Shown piece by piece: positions 57,434-64,000 of a stretch of 64,000 bases of DNA. The translations under genes and the position numbers were made by a program. Location: NCBI RefSeq assembly GCF_004798965.1, contig NZ_SDSD01000010.1, positions 53,121 to 117,120 on the forward strand, given 5' to 3'. Source of the stretch: Onishia niordana. GTDB lineage: Bacteria > Pseudomonadota > Gammaproteobacteria > Pseudomonadales > Halomonadaceae. Below the pieces are notes generated by a model. It ran no database searches. It was not told the DNA's origin and was given only the letters and a program-made list of their open reading frames with translations. Position 1 is the first letter of the stretch; each line of letters begins with the position of its first letter.

Positions 57434-57457
57434 CCTGACGGGATGGGTCCCGTCAGG
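57434..57457 (-). promoter_or_regulatory. Hairpin in the rplL-rpoB gap (possible processing site)
   Basis: A perfect 10-bp stem CCTGACGGGA/TCCCGTCAGG with loop TGGG. It lies in the position where E. coli has an RNase III-cleaved hairpin; that role is inferred by position only. A second, overlapping short stem CCGTCAgg..TGACGG is possible. Confidence 0.5.
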
Positions 57458-57542
57458 CGCTGACGGCAAGCCCCCTCATGGAAGCTCGCCGTCGGAATTC
57501 GGCTAGCGGCGTCGCCTAGAGGCGGGCAGCTAGTAACAACAG

Positions 57543-57576
57543 AAAAAGGCCGGTAGCGGGAAGCCCGCCACCAGCC
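57543..57576 (-). terminator. rplL-rpoB attenuator
   Basis: On minus, GGCTGGTGGCGGG pairs with CCCGCTACCGGCC (one mismatch, CTT loop) followed by T5. It lies 40 bases behind the rplL stop inside a 233-base gap, so it should release part of the polymerases before rpoB and set the higher L7/L12 to RpoB ratio. Confidence 0.8.
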
Positions 57577-57616
57577 GTGGAAGCTTACGCAGCGCGTGAA
57601 GCCGTGGGCACAAGAA

Positions 57617-57988
57617 TTACTTGAGCTCCACGCTCGCGCCGGCTTCTTCCAGCTTCTTCTTCGCTTCTTCAGCGTCGTCCTTGGCCATCGCTTCCTTGAT
57701 GGTCGCCGGCGCGCCGTCGACGGCACCCTTGGCTTCCTTCAGGCCGAGACCAGTGATCTCGCGGACGGCCTTGATGACGTTGACTTTCTTGTCGCCAGCG
57801 CCGGTCAGCACCAGGTCGAATTCAGTCTGCTCTTCTTCAGCTTCGGCTTCACCGCCACCCGGGCCAGCGACAACAGCGGCAGCTGCGGTCACGCCGAATT
57901 TCTCTTCCATCGCTTCGATCAGGCCAGCCACTTCCATGACGGTCATGTCGGCGACGGCGTTGATGATGTCTTCTTGGGTAAGTGCCAT
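57617..57988 (-). CDS. rplL: 50S ribosomal protein L7/L12
   Basis: 123 aa. [20 protein letters not shown], a flexible Ala/Gly/Glu hinge, and the C-terminal factor-binding domain [22 protein letters not shown]. Start at 57988, not the longer in-frame one. Stalk protein that recruits EF-Tu and EF-G; present in several copies per ribosome. Confidence 0.98.
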   Translation of the reverse strand: MALTQEDIINAVADMTVMEVAGLIEAMEEKFGVTAAAAVVAGPGGGEAEAEEEQTEFDLVLTGAGDKKVNVIKAVREITGLGLKEAKGAVDGAPATIKEAMAKDDAEEAKKKLEEAGASVELK

Positions 57989-58080
57989 GTTCAATTTCCT
58001 AGACTTTGCGGAGCCTCGGCCAGGTGACCAAGTGCTCATGATTCAATGATCGGTACAGGCTACTCAGAGAAACGCGCCAA

Positions 58081-58587
58081 TCAGGCAGCGGCCGTTTCTT
58101 CCTTCTGGTCGCGCAGTGCCGCGAGAGTACGAACCAGCTTGCCGGCAGAAGCTTCCTTCATGACGGACATCAGCTTGGCGATCGCCTCATCGTGTGTCGG
58201 CAGCGTGGCCAGACGATCGAGGTCGGAAGCCGGGATGAGCTCACCGTCATATGCCAGCGCCTTGACTTCGAAGTCCTTCTGACCTTTGGAGAACTCCTTG
58301 AACAGACGGGCGGCAGCGCCCGGGTGCTCGTAGGAGAAGGCCAACATGGTCGGACCCGAGAAAGTCTCGTCCAGAATCTCCCAGGGAGTTCCGGACAGGG
58401 CGCGACGTGCCAGCGTGTTGCGAACAACACGAATCTGCACGCCATTCTCGCGCGCCTGCTTGCGCAGGTCGGTCATGGCTCTAACGTCCACACCGCGAGA
58501 ATCGGCAACTACGACGGAAAGAGCGTCCTTAGCGGCCTCACTGACCTCGGCAACAATTGCTTTCTTGCCTTCGAGAGCTAGTGGCAC
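58081..58587 (-). CDS. rplJ: 50S ribosomal protein L10
   Basis: 168 aa. A GTG start at 58587 gives [20 protein letters not shown], matching the family N-terminus; the earlier in-frame GTG is too close to the AAGGAG. Anchors the L7/L12 stalk and, as L10-L12 complex, represses its own mRNA in E. coli. The long upstream leader fits this. Confidence 0.96.
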   Translation of the reverse strand: MPLALEGKKAIVAEVSEAAKDALSVVVADSRGVDVRAMTDLRKQARENGVQIRVVRNTLARRALSGTPWEILDETFSGPTMLAFSYEHPGAAARLFKEFSKGQKDFEVKALAYDGELIPASDLDRLATLPTHDEAIAKLMSVMKEASAGKLVRTLAALRDQKEETAAA

Positions 58588-58595
58588 AGTGATCA

Positions 58596-58840
58596 CTCCT
58601 TCGTGCCGGAACCAGGAGGCTCATGCCTCCGAGTACCGGGGGTTACCATCTCCCCTTACCTATGGGTAAGAGGGCTTGGGTGATGGTGCACACCAGTAGC
58701 TGGCGGCCACACCATCTGCGCAGGCATCCCTTTCGGGAAGATTAAGCCAAGTCTTGCAGACAAGGCTTGGCGCCTGCGGTCTTTGACGGCGCCCCGAACT
58801 CCACGAAGAAGAGCGGGGACCGCAAAGTATCTTTGGCTAC
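58596..58840 (-). ncRNA. L10 leader (ribosomal protein autoregulatory RNA)
   Basis: The 258-base gap between rplA and rplJ is highly structured on minus. It includes AAGCCTTGTCTGC..GCAAGACTTGGCTT (58742-58769) and GGATGCCTGCGCAGATGGTGTGGC...TGTGCACCATCACC-type arms (about 58680-58735), the pattern I know from gammaproteobacterial L10 leaders. Boundaries are approximate and the kink-turn was not modelled. Confidence 0.65.
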
Positions 58841-58845
58841 GCCGA

Positions 58846-59538
58846 TCAAACGTAAGAAGAATGATCGACGGTGAGACCCGGGCCCATGGTGGTGGACAGG
58901 GTCAGCTTCTTGAAATACACACCCTTGGACGTGCTGGGCTTGAGACGCTTGAGGTCTGCGACCAGCGCTTCAAGGTTGCCGCGGATATCGTCAGCTGCGA
59001 AATCCACTTTGCCCAGGGTCGTGTGAATGATGCCGTTCTTGTCGGTACGGAAACGCACCTGACCAGCCTTGGCGTTCTTGACCGCGGTCGCGACATCCGG
59101 CGTCACGGTGCCGACCTTCGGGTTCGGCATCAGGCCACGCGGACCGAGGATCTGGCCCAGCTGACCGACAACGCGCATGGCGTCCGGCGAGGCGATAACC
59201 ACGTCAAAGTCGAGCTGACCTTTCTTGACCTGTTCGGCCAGGTCATCCATGCCCACGATGTCGGCGCCGGCTTCTTTAGCGGCATCGACGTTGGCACCCT
59301 GGGTGAACACGGCAACGCGAACGTCCTTGCCAGTGCCGTTGGGCATGACGGTGGCGCCACGCACGACCTGGTCGGATTTGCGCGGATCAACGCCCAGATT
59401 GATGGCGACGTCGAGGGATTCCTTGAAGTTGACGGTGGACAACTCGCCGAGGAGCGTCACTGCGTCATCCAGAGAATAGACCTTGGACGTGTCGACCTGC
59501 TCTTTGATCTTCAAAGCGCGCTTGGACAGTTTAGCCAT
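58846..59538 (-). CDS. rplA: 50S ribosomal protein L1
   Basis: 230 aa. [20 protein letters not shown]..., with [19 protein letters not shown]. Forms the L1 stalk; in E. coli it represses the L11 operon. Two bases after rplK. Confidence 0.98.
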   Translation of the reverse strand: MAKLSKRALKIKEQVDTSKVYSLDDAVTLLGELSTVNFKESLDVAINLGVDPRKSDQVVRGATVMPNGTGKDVRVAVFTQGANVDAAKEAGADIVGMDDLAEQVKKGQLDFDVVIASPDAMRVVGQLGQILGPRGLMPNPKVGTVTPDVATAVKNAKAGQVRFRTDKNGIIHTTLGKVDFAADDIRGNLEALVADLKRLKPSTSKGVYFKKLTLSTTMGPGLTVDHSSYV

Positions 59539-59540
59539 GA

Positions 59541-59972
59541 TCAGAGACCCTCCACGTTGAGGCCCATGCTGCGGGCGCTACCAGCGATGGTACGCACCGC
59601 GGCGTCAAGATCAGCAGCCGTCAGATCCGGCTCCTTGGTCTTGGCGATCTCTTCGAGCTGCTCGCGAGTCACGGTACCGACCTTCTTCTTGTTCGGCTCA
59701 CCAGAGCCGGACTTGATACCAGCAGCTTTCTTCAGCAGGACGGCGGCAGGCGTCGTCTTGGTAACGAAGGTAAAGCTGCGGTCGGAGTAAACTGTGATCA
59801 CGACCGGCGTCGGCAGGCCGGCTTCTTTATCCTGGGTTTCTGCGTTGAACTGCTTGCAGAATTCCATGATATTGACGCCGTGCTGACCCAGCGCGGGGCC
59901 CACGGGGGGACTCGGATTGGCTTTACCCGCTGCAACCTGCAGCTTGATGTAAGCCTGTACTTTCTTGGCCAT
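59541..59972 (-). CDS. rplK: 50S ribosomal protein L11
   Basis: 143 aa. [39 protein letters not shown], and C-terminal [17 protein letters not shown]. Part of the GTPase-associated centre and needed for RelA activation. The 111-base gap behind nusG holds a short GCCGCC/GGCGG hairpin; a separate promoter is not clear. Confidence 0.98.
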   Translation of the reverse strand: MAKKVQAYIKLQVAAGKANPSPPVGPALGQHGVNIMEFCKQFNAETQDKEAGLPTPVVITVYSDRSFTFVTKTTPAAVLLKKAAGIKSGSGEPNKKKVGTVTREQLEEIAKTKEPDLTAADLDAAVRTIAGSARSMGLNVEGL

Positions 59973-60083
59973 GTTAGGACTCCAATTGGGTGCTAGCGCC
60001 TTTCGGCTCCCCGGTTGAACAACCGCCTCGGCGGCCTGACTACAGCGCGATCACTTAACAGCAATCACGCAACCCATCGAGAA

Positions 60084-60617
60084 TCAGTCTTTCTCGACCT
60101 GGGCGAATTCGAGTTCGACAGGCGTCGCACGTCCAAAGATCAGCACGCTGACTTGGACACGACTCTTGTCGTAATTGACTTCTTCGACCACGCCATTGAA
60201 ATCGGCAAAAGGCCCATCAATGACACGAACGGACTGACCCGGCTCGAAGACCGTCTTGGGCCGCGGCTTATCTGTGCCGTCTTGAACACGGCGCAGGATC
60301 GCGTCGGCCTCTTTCTGGCTGATCGGCGCCGGCTTTTCCTTGGTTCCACCGATGAAACCAAGAACACGCGGCGTCTCGTTAACCAGATGCCACGTCGCGT
60401 CGTCCATTTCCATTTCAACCAGCACGTAGCCGGGATAGAACTTGCGCTCACTCTTGCGGCGCTTGCCGTCACGCATCTCGACAACTTCTTCGGTCGGCAC
60501 CAGAATCTCGCCGAAGCGATCTTCCATGCCATACATCTTCACGCGCTCATTGAGTGAGCGCATGACATGCTTTTCGAAGCTGGAGTAGGCATGCACGACA
60601 TACCAACGCTTGGACAT
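60084..60617 (-). CDS. nusG: Transcription termination/antitermination protein NusG
   Basis: 177 aa. NGN domain [20 protein letters not shown] with the polymerase-binding [12 protein letters not shown], and C-terminal KOW domain [19 protein letters not shown] that contacts Rho or S10. Eight bases after secE. Confidence 0.98.
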   Translation of the reverse strand: MSKRWYVVHAYSSFEKHVMRSLNERVKMYGMEDRFGEILVPTEEVVEMRDGKRRKSERKFYPGYVLVEMEMDDATWHLVNETPRVLGFIGGTKEKPAPISQKEADAILRRVQDGTDKPRPKTVFEPGQSVRVIDGPFADFNGVVEEVNYDKSRVQVSVLIFGRATPVELEFAQVEKD

Positions 60618-60625
60618 GGAATCTC

Positions 60626-60994
60626 CTAACCAATGACGCCGGACATCGCCCAGCCAAGAAGGGTATCAATTAGCCACAGCATCAGGCCTACCACCAACAC
60701 TGCCACCATAACGATCGCGGTGGTCTGGATGGTTTCTTGGCGGGTCGGCCAGACGACGCGCTGAATTTCTTTGCGCGCATTGCGGGCCAGCTCCAGGAGA
60801 TTGCGCCCCTTGGTGGTGGTAATGGCCACACCAGCAGCGGCTGCACATACGGCAACCACACCTAACACGCGGTAGAGCAGCGCTTGATCGGCGAAATAGG
60901 AGTTACCAACTACGGCAACGACTACCAGAGAGACGACAACCGCCCACCTGAGCCCGTCGTGGCGCGACTCCTGCACCTCGGCGTTTAGTTTCAT
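60626..60994 (-). CDS. secE: Protein translocase subunit SecE
   Basis: 122 aa with three membrane segments as in E. coli SecE (127 aa): [35 protein letters not shown], and the essential C-terminal [25 protein letters not shown] preceded by the conserved amphipathic [19 protein letters not shown]. The start at 60994 avoids reading into the tRNA-Trp gene. Cotranscribed with tRNA-Trp. Confidence 0.95.
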   Translation of the reverse strand: MKLNAEVQESRHDGLRWAVVVSLVVVAVVGNSYFADQALLYRVLGVVAVCAAAAGVAITTTKGRNLLELARNARKEIQRVVWPTRQETIQTTAIVMVAVLVVGLMLWLIDTLLGWAMSGVIG

Positions 60995-61066
60995 GCGAAC
61001 GAGACTCCTCAGGGTGCAGCAATCGAAACATGAAAGTATATGGGATATCACCAGCCTGGGGAAGAC

Positions 61067-61142
<76 letters not shown>

Positions 61143-61197
61143 GTATCTACGCTTTCACCGAAAACCCTTTGCAGGCTTCCTGTGAACAGCGGGCGCT

Positions 61198-61226
61198 ATC
61201 ATAGCGAAAGCGCCCCTGCCTGGCAA
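61198..61226 (-). promoter_or_regulatory. Promoter of tRNA-Trp-secE-nusG
   Basis: On minus, TTGCCA (61221-61226), a 17-base spacer, TATGAT (61198-61203). A GCGCC-rich discriminator follows. It sits after the tRNA-Thr terminator, so tRNA-Trp/secE is a separate unit. Confidence 0.8.
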
Positions 61227-61247
61227 CCCCCAGCATAGCGCTGAGGA

Positions 61248-61280
61248 AAAAGAAAAGGCGAGCCTTTAGCTCGCCTTTTC
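61248..61280 (-). terminator. Terminator of the tRNA-Tyr-Gly-Thr unit
   Basis: A perfect 12-bp stem GAAAAGGCGAGC/GCTCGCCTTTTC with a 5-base loop and, on minus, a T5 tail after the stem. It starts 5 bases beyond tRNA-Thr. Confidence 0.9.
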
Positions 61281-61284
61281 CAAA

Positions 61285-61359
61285 TGGAGCTCGTGGGCGG
61301 ATTTGAACCGCCGACCTCACCCTTACCAAGGGTGTGCTCTACCCCTGAGCTACACGAGC
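61285..61359 (-). tRNA. tRNA-Thr (GGT)
   Basis: 75 nt with encoded CCA. Acceptor GCTCGTG/CACGAGC, anticodon loop TTGGTAA (anticodon at 61325-61327), T-arm GGCGGTTCAAATCCGCC. Confidence 0.97.
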
Positions 61360-61379
61360 AAAACCTATACAGCAAAAAC

Positions 61380-61453
<74 letters not shown>

Positions 61454-61500
61454 CGACCCGCTCTCACCACCGAATCGACAACAGGCGTTTCGGCTAAATC

Positions 61501-61584
<84 letters not shown>

Positions 61585-61597
61585 AAACTCGCGGTAA

Positions 61598-61625
61598 ATT
61601 CTACCGCTTTTCGCAGCAATGTCAA
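61598..61625 (-). promoter_or_regulatory. Promoter of the tRNA-Tyr-Gly-Thr cluster
   Basis: On minus, perfect -35 TTGACA (61620-61625), a 16-base spacer, TAGAAT (61598-61603). The tRNA-Tyr 5' end lies 14 bases past the -10. Confidence 0.88.
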
Positions 61626-61691
61626 ACGCTTATCTTGCTCTTTCCGAACCGCGGCCCGGCAACGCTTGCCCTGCGAACGCGCTGCATTCTG

Positions 61692-62531
61692 TCAAAGGAG
61701 CATGGAGAATGCAAGGCTTGCGCGAATCTTTTCCAGCGCCACCGGTGAAGGCACCTCCGGCGAGCCCGACAGCCGTCCGGCTCTTTCAGCAGCGGTCCGC
61801 GGAAAGCAGGCCTCCAGCCCGCCATAGACCATGTCCGGCCAAACGGCATGCGGTACGCGAACCCCCCGTGACACCACGCGGGCATCGCCACCAGTCAGCA
61901 GCATCGGCAACGCCACCCCTTCTCGGTCACAGACTTCGCCATAGATGCGGTTCACGGCACTGACTGCCGCCATATAGATGCCGTGATTGACCGCCTCGAC
62001 GGTATTGCGCCCCGGCGCAAGGAGCTCATCGGCCTCGCTGTCGGGATCGATCGCGACGTTGCGTGTTCCGAGCTTGAGACTCTCCTTCATCAGCCGCAAG
62101 CCAGGAAGAATATAGCCCCCGAGATGACGCCCGCCGGGCAGCACGAAATCGATGGTGATCGCACTGCCGCAATCCACCGTGCAGCAGGCGCCGGCCAGCT
62201 GGTAACTCGCCAGCGCTCCCAACCAGCGATCCACGCCGAGCCTGCCTGGATCGTCATAGCCATTGATCACGCCAAGTGATTCGCGAACGGGCCGCGCCAC
62301 GTGAACCACGCCAACCTCGTGGCGCAGGAGCTCGACCGTCTCCTTGAGCACCTTCTGGCGCGCCACACTGGAGATGCGTACCGCCCGCACCACGTCCAGA
62401 TCAGGGATATCCGCGCCAGGGCGCCACTCTTCACGCGTCCAGACCGCCCCGCGGGACCGGATCTCACTGCTCACACTATCTTTGAGACGCCACTTCGACA
62501 GGGTGTTGCCGATATCCAGATCCAGAATCAT
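61692..62531 (-). CDS. coaX: Type III pantothenate kinase
   Basis: First step of coenzyme A synthesis, phosphorylating pantothenate. The 279 aa are somewhat longer than the usual 240-260. The ASKHA-fold motifs are present: phosphate 1 DIGNT (residues 6-10), GVDRWLG with the catalytic Asp101, and DCGSAITIDFV (from 120). The C-terminal tail after GGLEACFPRTAAERAG is extended and not conserved. Its ATG overlaps the birA stop, as in Pseudomonas-type genomes. Confidence 0.93.
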   Translation of the reverse strand: MILDLDIGNTLSKWRLKDSVSSEIRSRGAVWTREEWRPGADIPDLDVVRAVRISSVARQKVLKETVELLRHEVGVVHVARPVRESLGVINGYDDPGRLGVDRWLGALASYQLAGACCTVDCGSAITIDFVLPGGRHLGGYILPGLRLMKESLKLGTRNVAIDPDSEADELLAPGRNTVEAVNHGIYMAAVSAVNRIYGEVCDREGVALPMLLTGGDARVVSRGVRVPHAVWPDMVYGGLEACFPRTAAERAGRLSGSPEVPSPVALEKIRASLAFSMLL

Positions 62532-63508
62532 GAATGACCACGCACGCTGATTTCACCGCTGGCAAGGGCTCGATTCTCACCATCCTGCCATACCAGGAGG
62601 TTACCCGCGGCATCCACTCCTCCGGCTACCGCCTCTTCGCGGCGCGGCCCCTGGATGATATCGATCGTCTGACCGGCATGAGCATGACGCGCGTTCCACG
62701 CCTCCTGCCAGGCGGGAAAGCCCTCTTGTTCGAAGCGCGGCAGCAAGGCCAGCAGTGCATCGATAAAGTCCGCCGCCAGACGGTTACGGCTGACCCCAGG
62801 CTGTTGATCATGCACTGCCGCGACGGGCTGATCGATCTCCTGGCGCACCGGTTCGGGGAGCGTGACATTGAGCCCCAGACCGATCACCACCTCGCAGGGG
62901 CCTGACAGGTCGCCACTGACCTCGAGCAGGATACCGGCGAGCTTACGCGAAGGCCCCCTGCCAAGCACCAGGACATCATTGGGCCATTTCAAGGCCACCT
63001 CGACGCCATGGCGCTCCAGCACCTCGGCGAGTGCCACGCCGACCGCCAGGCTCAACCCCTCCAGTGCCGCGGCACCGGACTCGAATCGCCACCCCAGGGA
63101 CATCAGCAGACCACGCCCCCAGGGGCAAGCCCAGGCGCGACCCCGCCGACCTCTACCGGCGCTCTGCGCTTCGCTCAGGCATACTTCACCATGCCCGGCA
63201 CCCTGCTCGAAGCGCTCGCGCAGGTAACGGTTGGTCGAAGGGAGACTTTCTTCTATGAAAAGCCGAGCCATCTGCTGGCGGCTGTCACGAGACAGCTCCG
63301 CGATGATTGCCGGCCCATCCAGAAGCTCAATGGGGTCGGCCAAACGGTAACCTAGCCCCTTAACCGCCTCGAGGGGGATATCCATTGCCTCGAGTTTCTT
63401 GAGCTGCTTCCAGACGGCAGTACGGGATACGCCCAGACGCTCACCCAACTGCTCGCCGGAGTGAAAGTCACCGTCACTCAACAAGCGAATCAGTTCACCG
63501 ATGGTCAT
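62528..63508 (-). CDS. birA: Bifunctional biotin ligase/biotin operon repressor
   Basis: 326 aa (E. coli 321). N-terminal winged helix (residues 1-60, LGERLGVSRTAVWKQLKKLE), central ligase domain with biotinyl-AMP loop SAGRGRRGRAW (GRGRRG 118-123), catalytic KWPNDVLV with Lys, and a C-terminal SH3-like domain (GVDAAGNLLVWQDGENRALASGEIS). AAGGTG supports ATG at 63508. Having the DNA-binding domain, it may also repress bio genes elsewhere. Confidence 0.95.
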   Translation of the reverse strand: MTIGELIRLLSDGDFHSGEQLGERLGVSRTAVWKQLKKLEAMDIPLEAVKGLGYRLADPIELLDGPAIIAELSRDSRQQMARLFIEESLPSTNRYLRERFEQGAGHGEVCLSEAQSAGRGRRGRAWACPWGRGLLMSLGWRFESGAAALEGLSLAVGVALAEVLERHGVEVALKWPNDVLVLGRGPSRKLAGILLEVSGDLSGPCEVVIGLGLNVTLPEPVRQEIDQPVAAVHDQQPGVSRNRLAADFIDALLALLPRFEQEGFPAWQEAWNARHAHAGQTIDIIQGPRREEAVAGGVDAAGNLLVWQDGENRALASGEISVRGHS

Positions 63509-64000
63509 GCGCACCTTCCCGCCCAAAAAACCGTCATTCTAGCGGATGGTGGCGCCCCCCGGAAATCATCGCGACCAAAGTTGCTCATCACATTCCCTGA
63601 ACTTTCCTTCCTGAATTATCCAGATCAACATCTCCCCTAGAGGCAGGGCATCCAACGACCGGGTCGACACGTGCAAGGGTAAAGCGTGTGAGAAGCAAGC
63701 CACCGATCCTGTAACGACCACGCCCTCCCCCTGACTCCTGCGCCGAGCAGGCGCATATGGCCCACTTTTAAGGCCACATGCAATAAGTCGTCATATAAAG
63801 AGCGCTGTAGTAAGTGCCCTGTTTTAGAGTTCTGCATAAGCGCTCTGGTCGCGTCAGCGATCGGAGGTGAGCAGGAAAGAGGCAGAGAAGCCCCGGGATG
63901 AGGGCCGTCGCTTTTCGCTTCGTTGCTGGTGCTGGAGAGGAAAAGTCGCTGGTGGCCGTCGTAGCAGGCGCCATTAGAGGGGGGCTGTGGCCGATCATTT
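63509..64000. other. Non-coding end segment, no supported gene
   Basis: The 492 bases upstream of birA. Open frames here (for example minus 63768-63998) show no family resemblance, no good ribosome-binding site and unlike codon use. Two small palindromes are visible: TGCGCC/GGCGCA (63739-63755) and TGGCC/GGCCA (63758-63776). Composition between 63590 and 63850 is lower in GC than the surrounding genes. No 5S rRNA or tRNA sequence was found. Confidence 0.5.

Noticed and set aside
63509..64000. 5S rRNA gene upstream of birA
   Set aside because: The conserved 5S segments were looked for on both strands and not found.

Overview
The window looks like chromosomal DNA of a gammaproteobacterium close to Halomonas/Chromohalobacter (Oceanospirillales). 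The base composition is high in GC, the ribosomal and RNA polymerase proteins are gammaproteobacterial in length and sequence, and RapA, a YajR-type transporter, FabA/FabB and the tRNA Tyr-Gly-Thr-Trp/secE/nusG arrangement are all present. This placement is inference from protein resemblance; no database search was run. No insertion sequence, prophage, CRISPR array or rRNA gene was seen.

Layout. 1-5.8 kb holds small household and hypothetical genes: a DJ-1/PfpI-like amidotransferase-fold protein, an aldo/keto reductase, a VOC-fold protein, a YceB-like lipoprotein, and a membrane-tethered TlpA thioredoxin whose N-terminus resembles part of prolipoprotein diacylglyceryl transferase. 5.9-8.8 kb is rapA. 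9.0-19.5 kb is the most interesting accessory region. It contains a YfcH-like epimerase, a renalase-like FAD protein, a small CbiX chelatase, a LitR/CarH-family MerR regulator, and then photolyase, an NTF2-like protein, an SDR, a flavin amine-oxidase-like protein, DUF1365, a CFA-synthase-like methyltransferase and DUF2878. The last five genes overlap at successive stop/start codons. The litR promoter carries TGTACA-N12-TGTATA overlapping its -10 box, which matches the operator I recall for class II LitR (PplR) proteins of Pseudomonas putida. I read the region as a light or singlet-oxygen stress module that repairs DNA and remodels membrane acyl chains.

19.6-30.4 kb holds a PAS-GGDEF-EAL protein, fabA-fabB (unsaturated fatty acid synthesis), a minus-strand run yajR-ssb-(RmlD-like)-plsC, and the divergent uvrA.

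30.5-61 kb is one continuous minus-strand block of transcription and translation genes. In transcription order it reads tRNA-Tyr, -Gly, -Thr, -Trp, secE, nusG, rplK, rplA, rplJ, rplL, rpoB, rpoC, rpsL, rpsG, fusA, tuf, rpsJ, the S10 and spc genes, secY, rpmJ, rpsM, rpsK, rpsD, rpoA, rplQ. Good sigma-70 promoters are visible ahead of the tRNA cluster, tRNA-Trp/secE, rpsL, rpsJ and rpsM. Regulatory RNA structure is visible in the L10 leader and in the rplL-rpoB attenuator. The second EF-Tu gene that often sits between tRNA-Thr and tRNA-Trp/secE is missing.

61.7-63.5 kb holds coaX and birA, overlapping on the minus strand upstream of the tRNAs. The last 490 bases contain no gene I can support.
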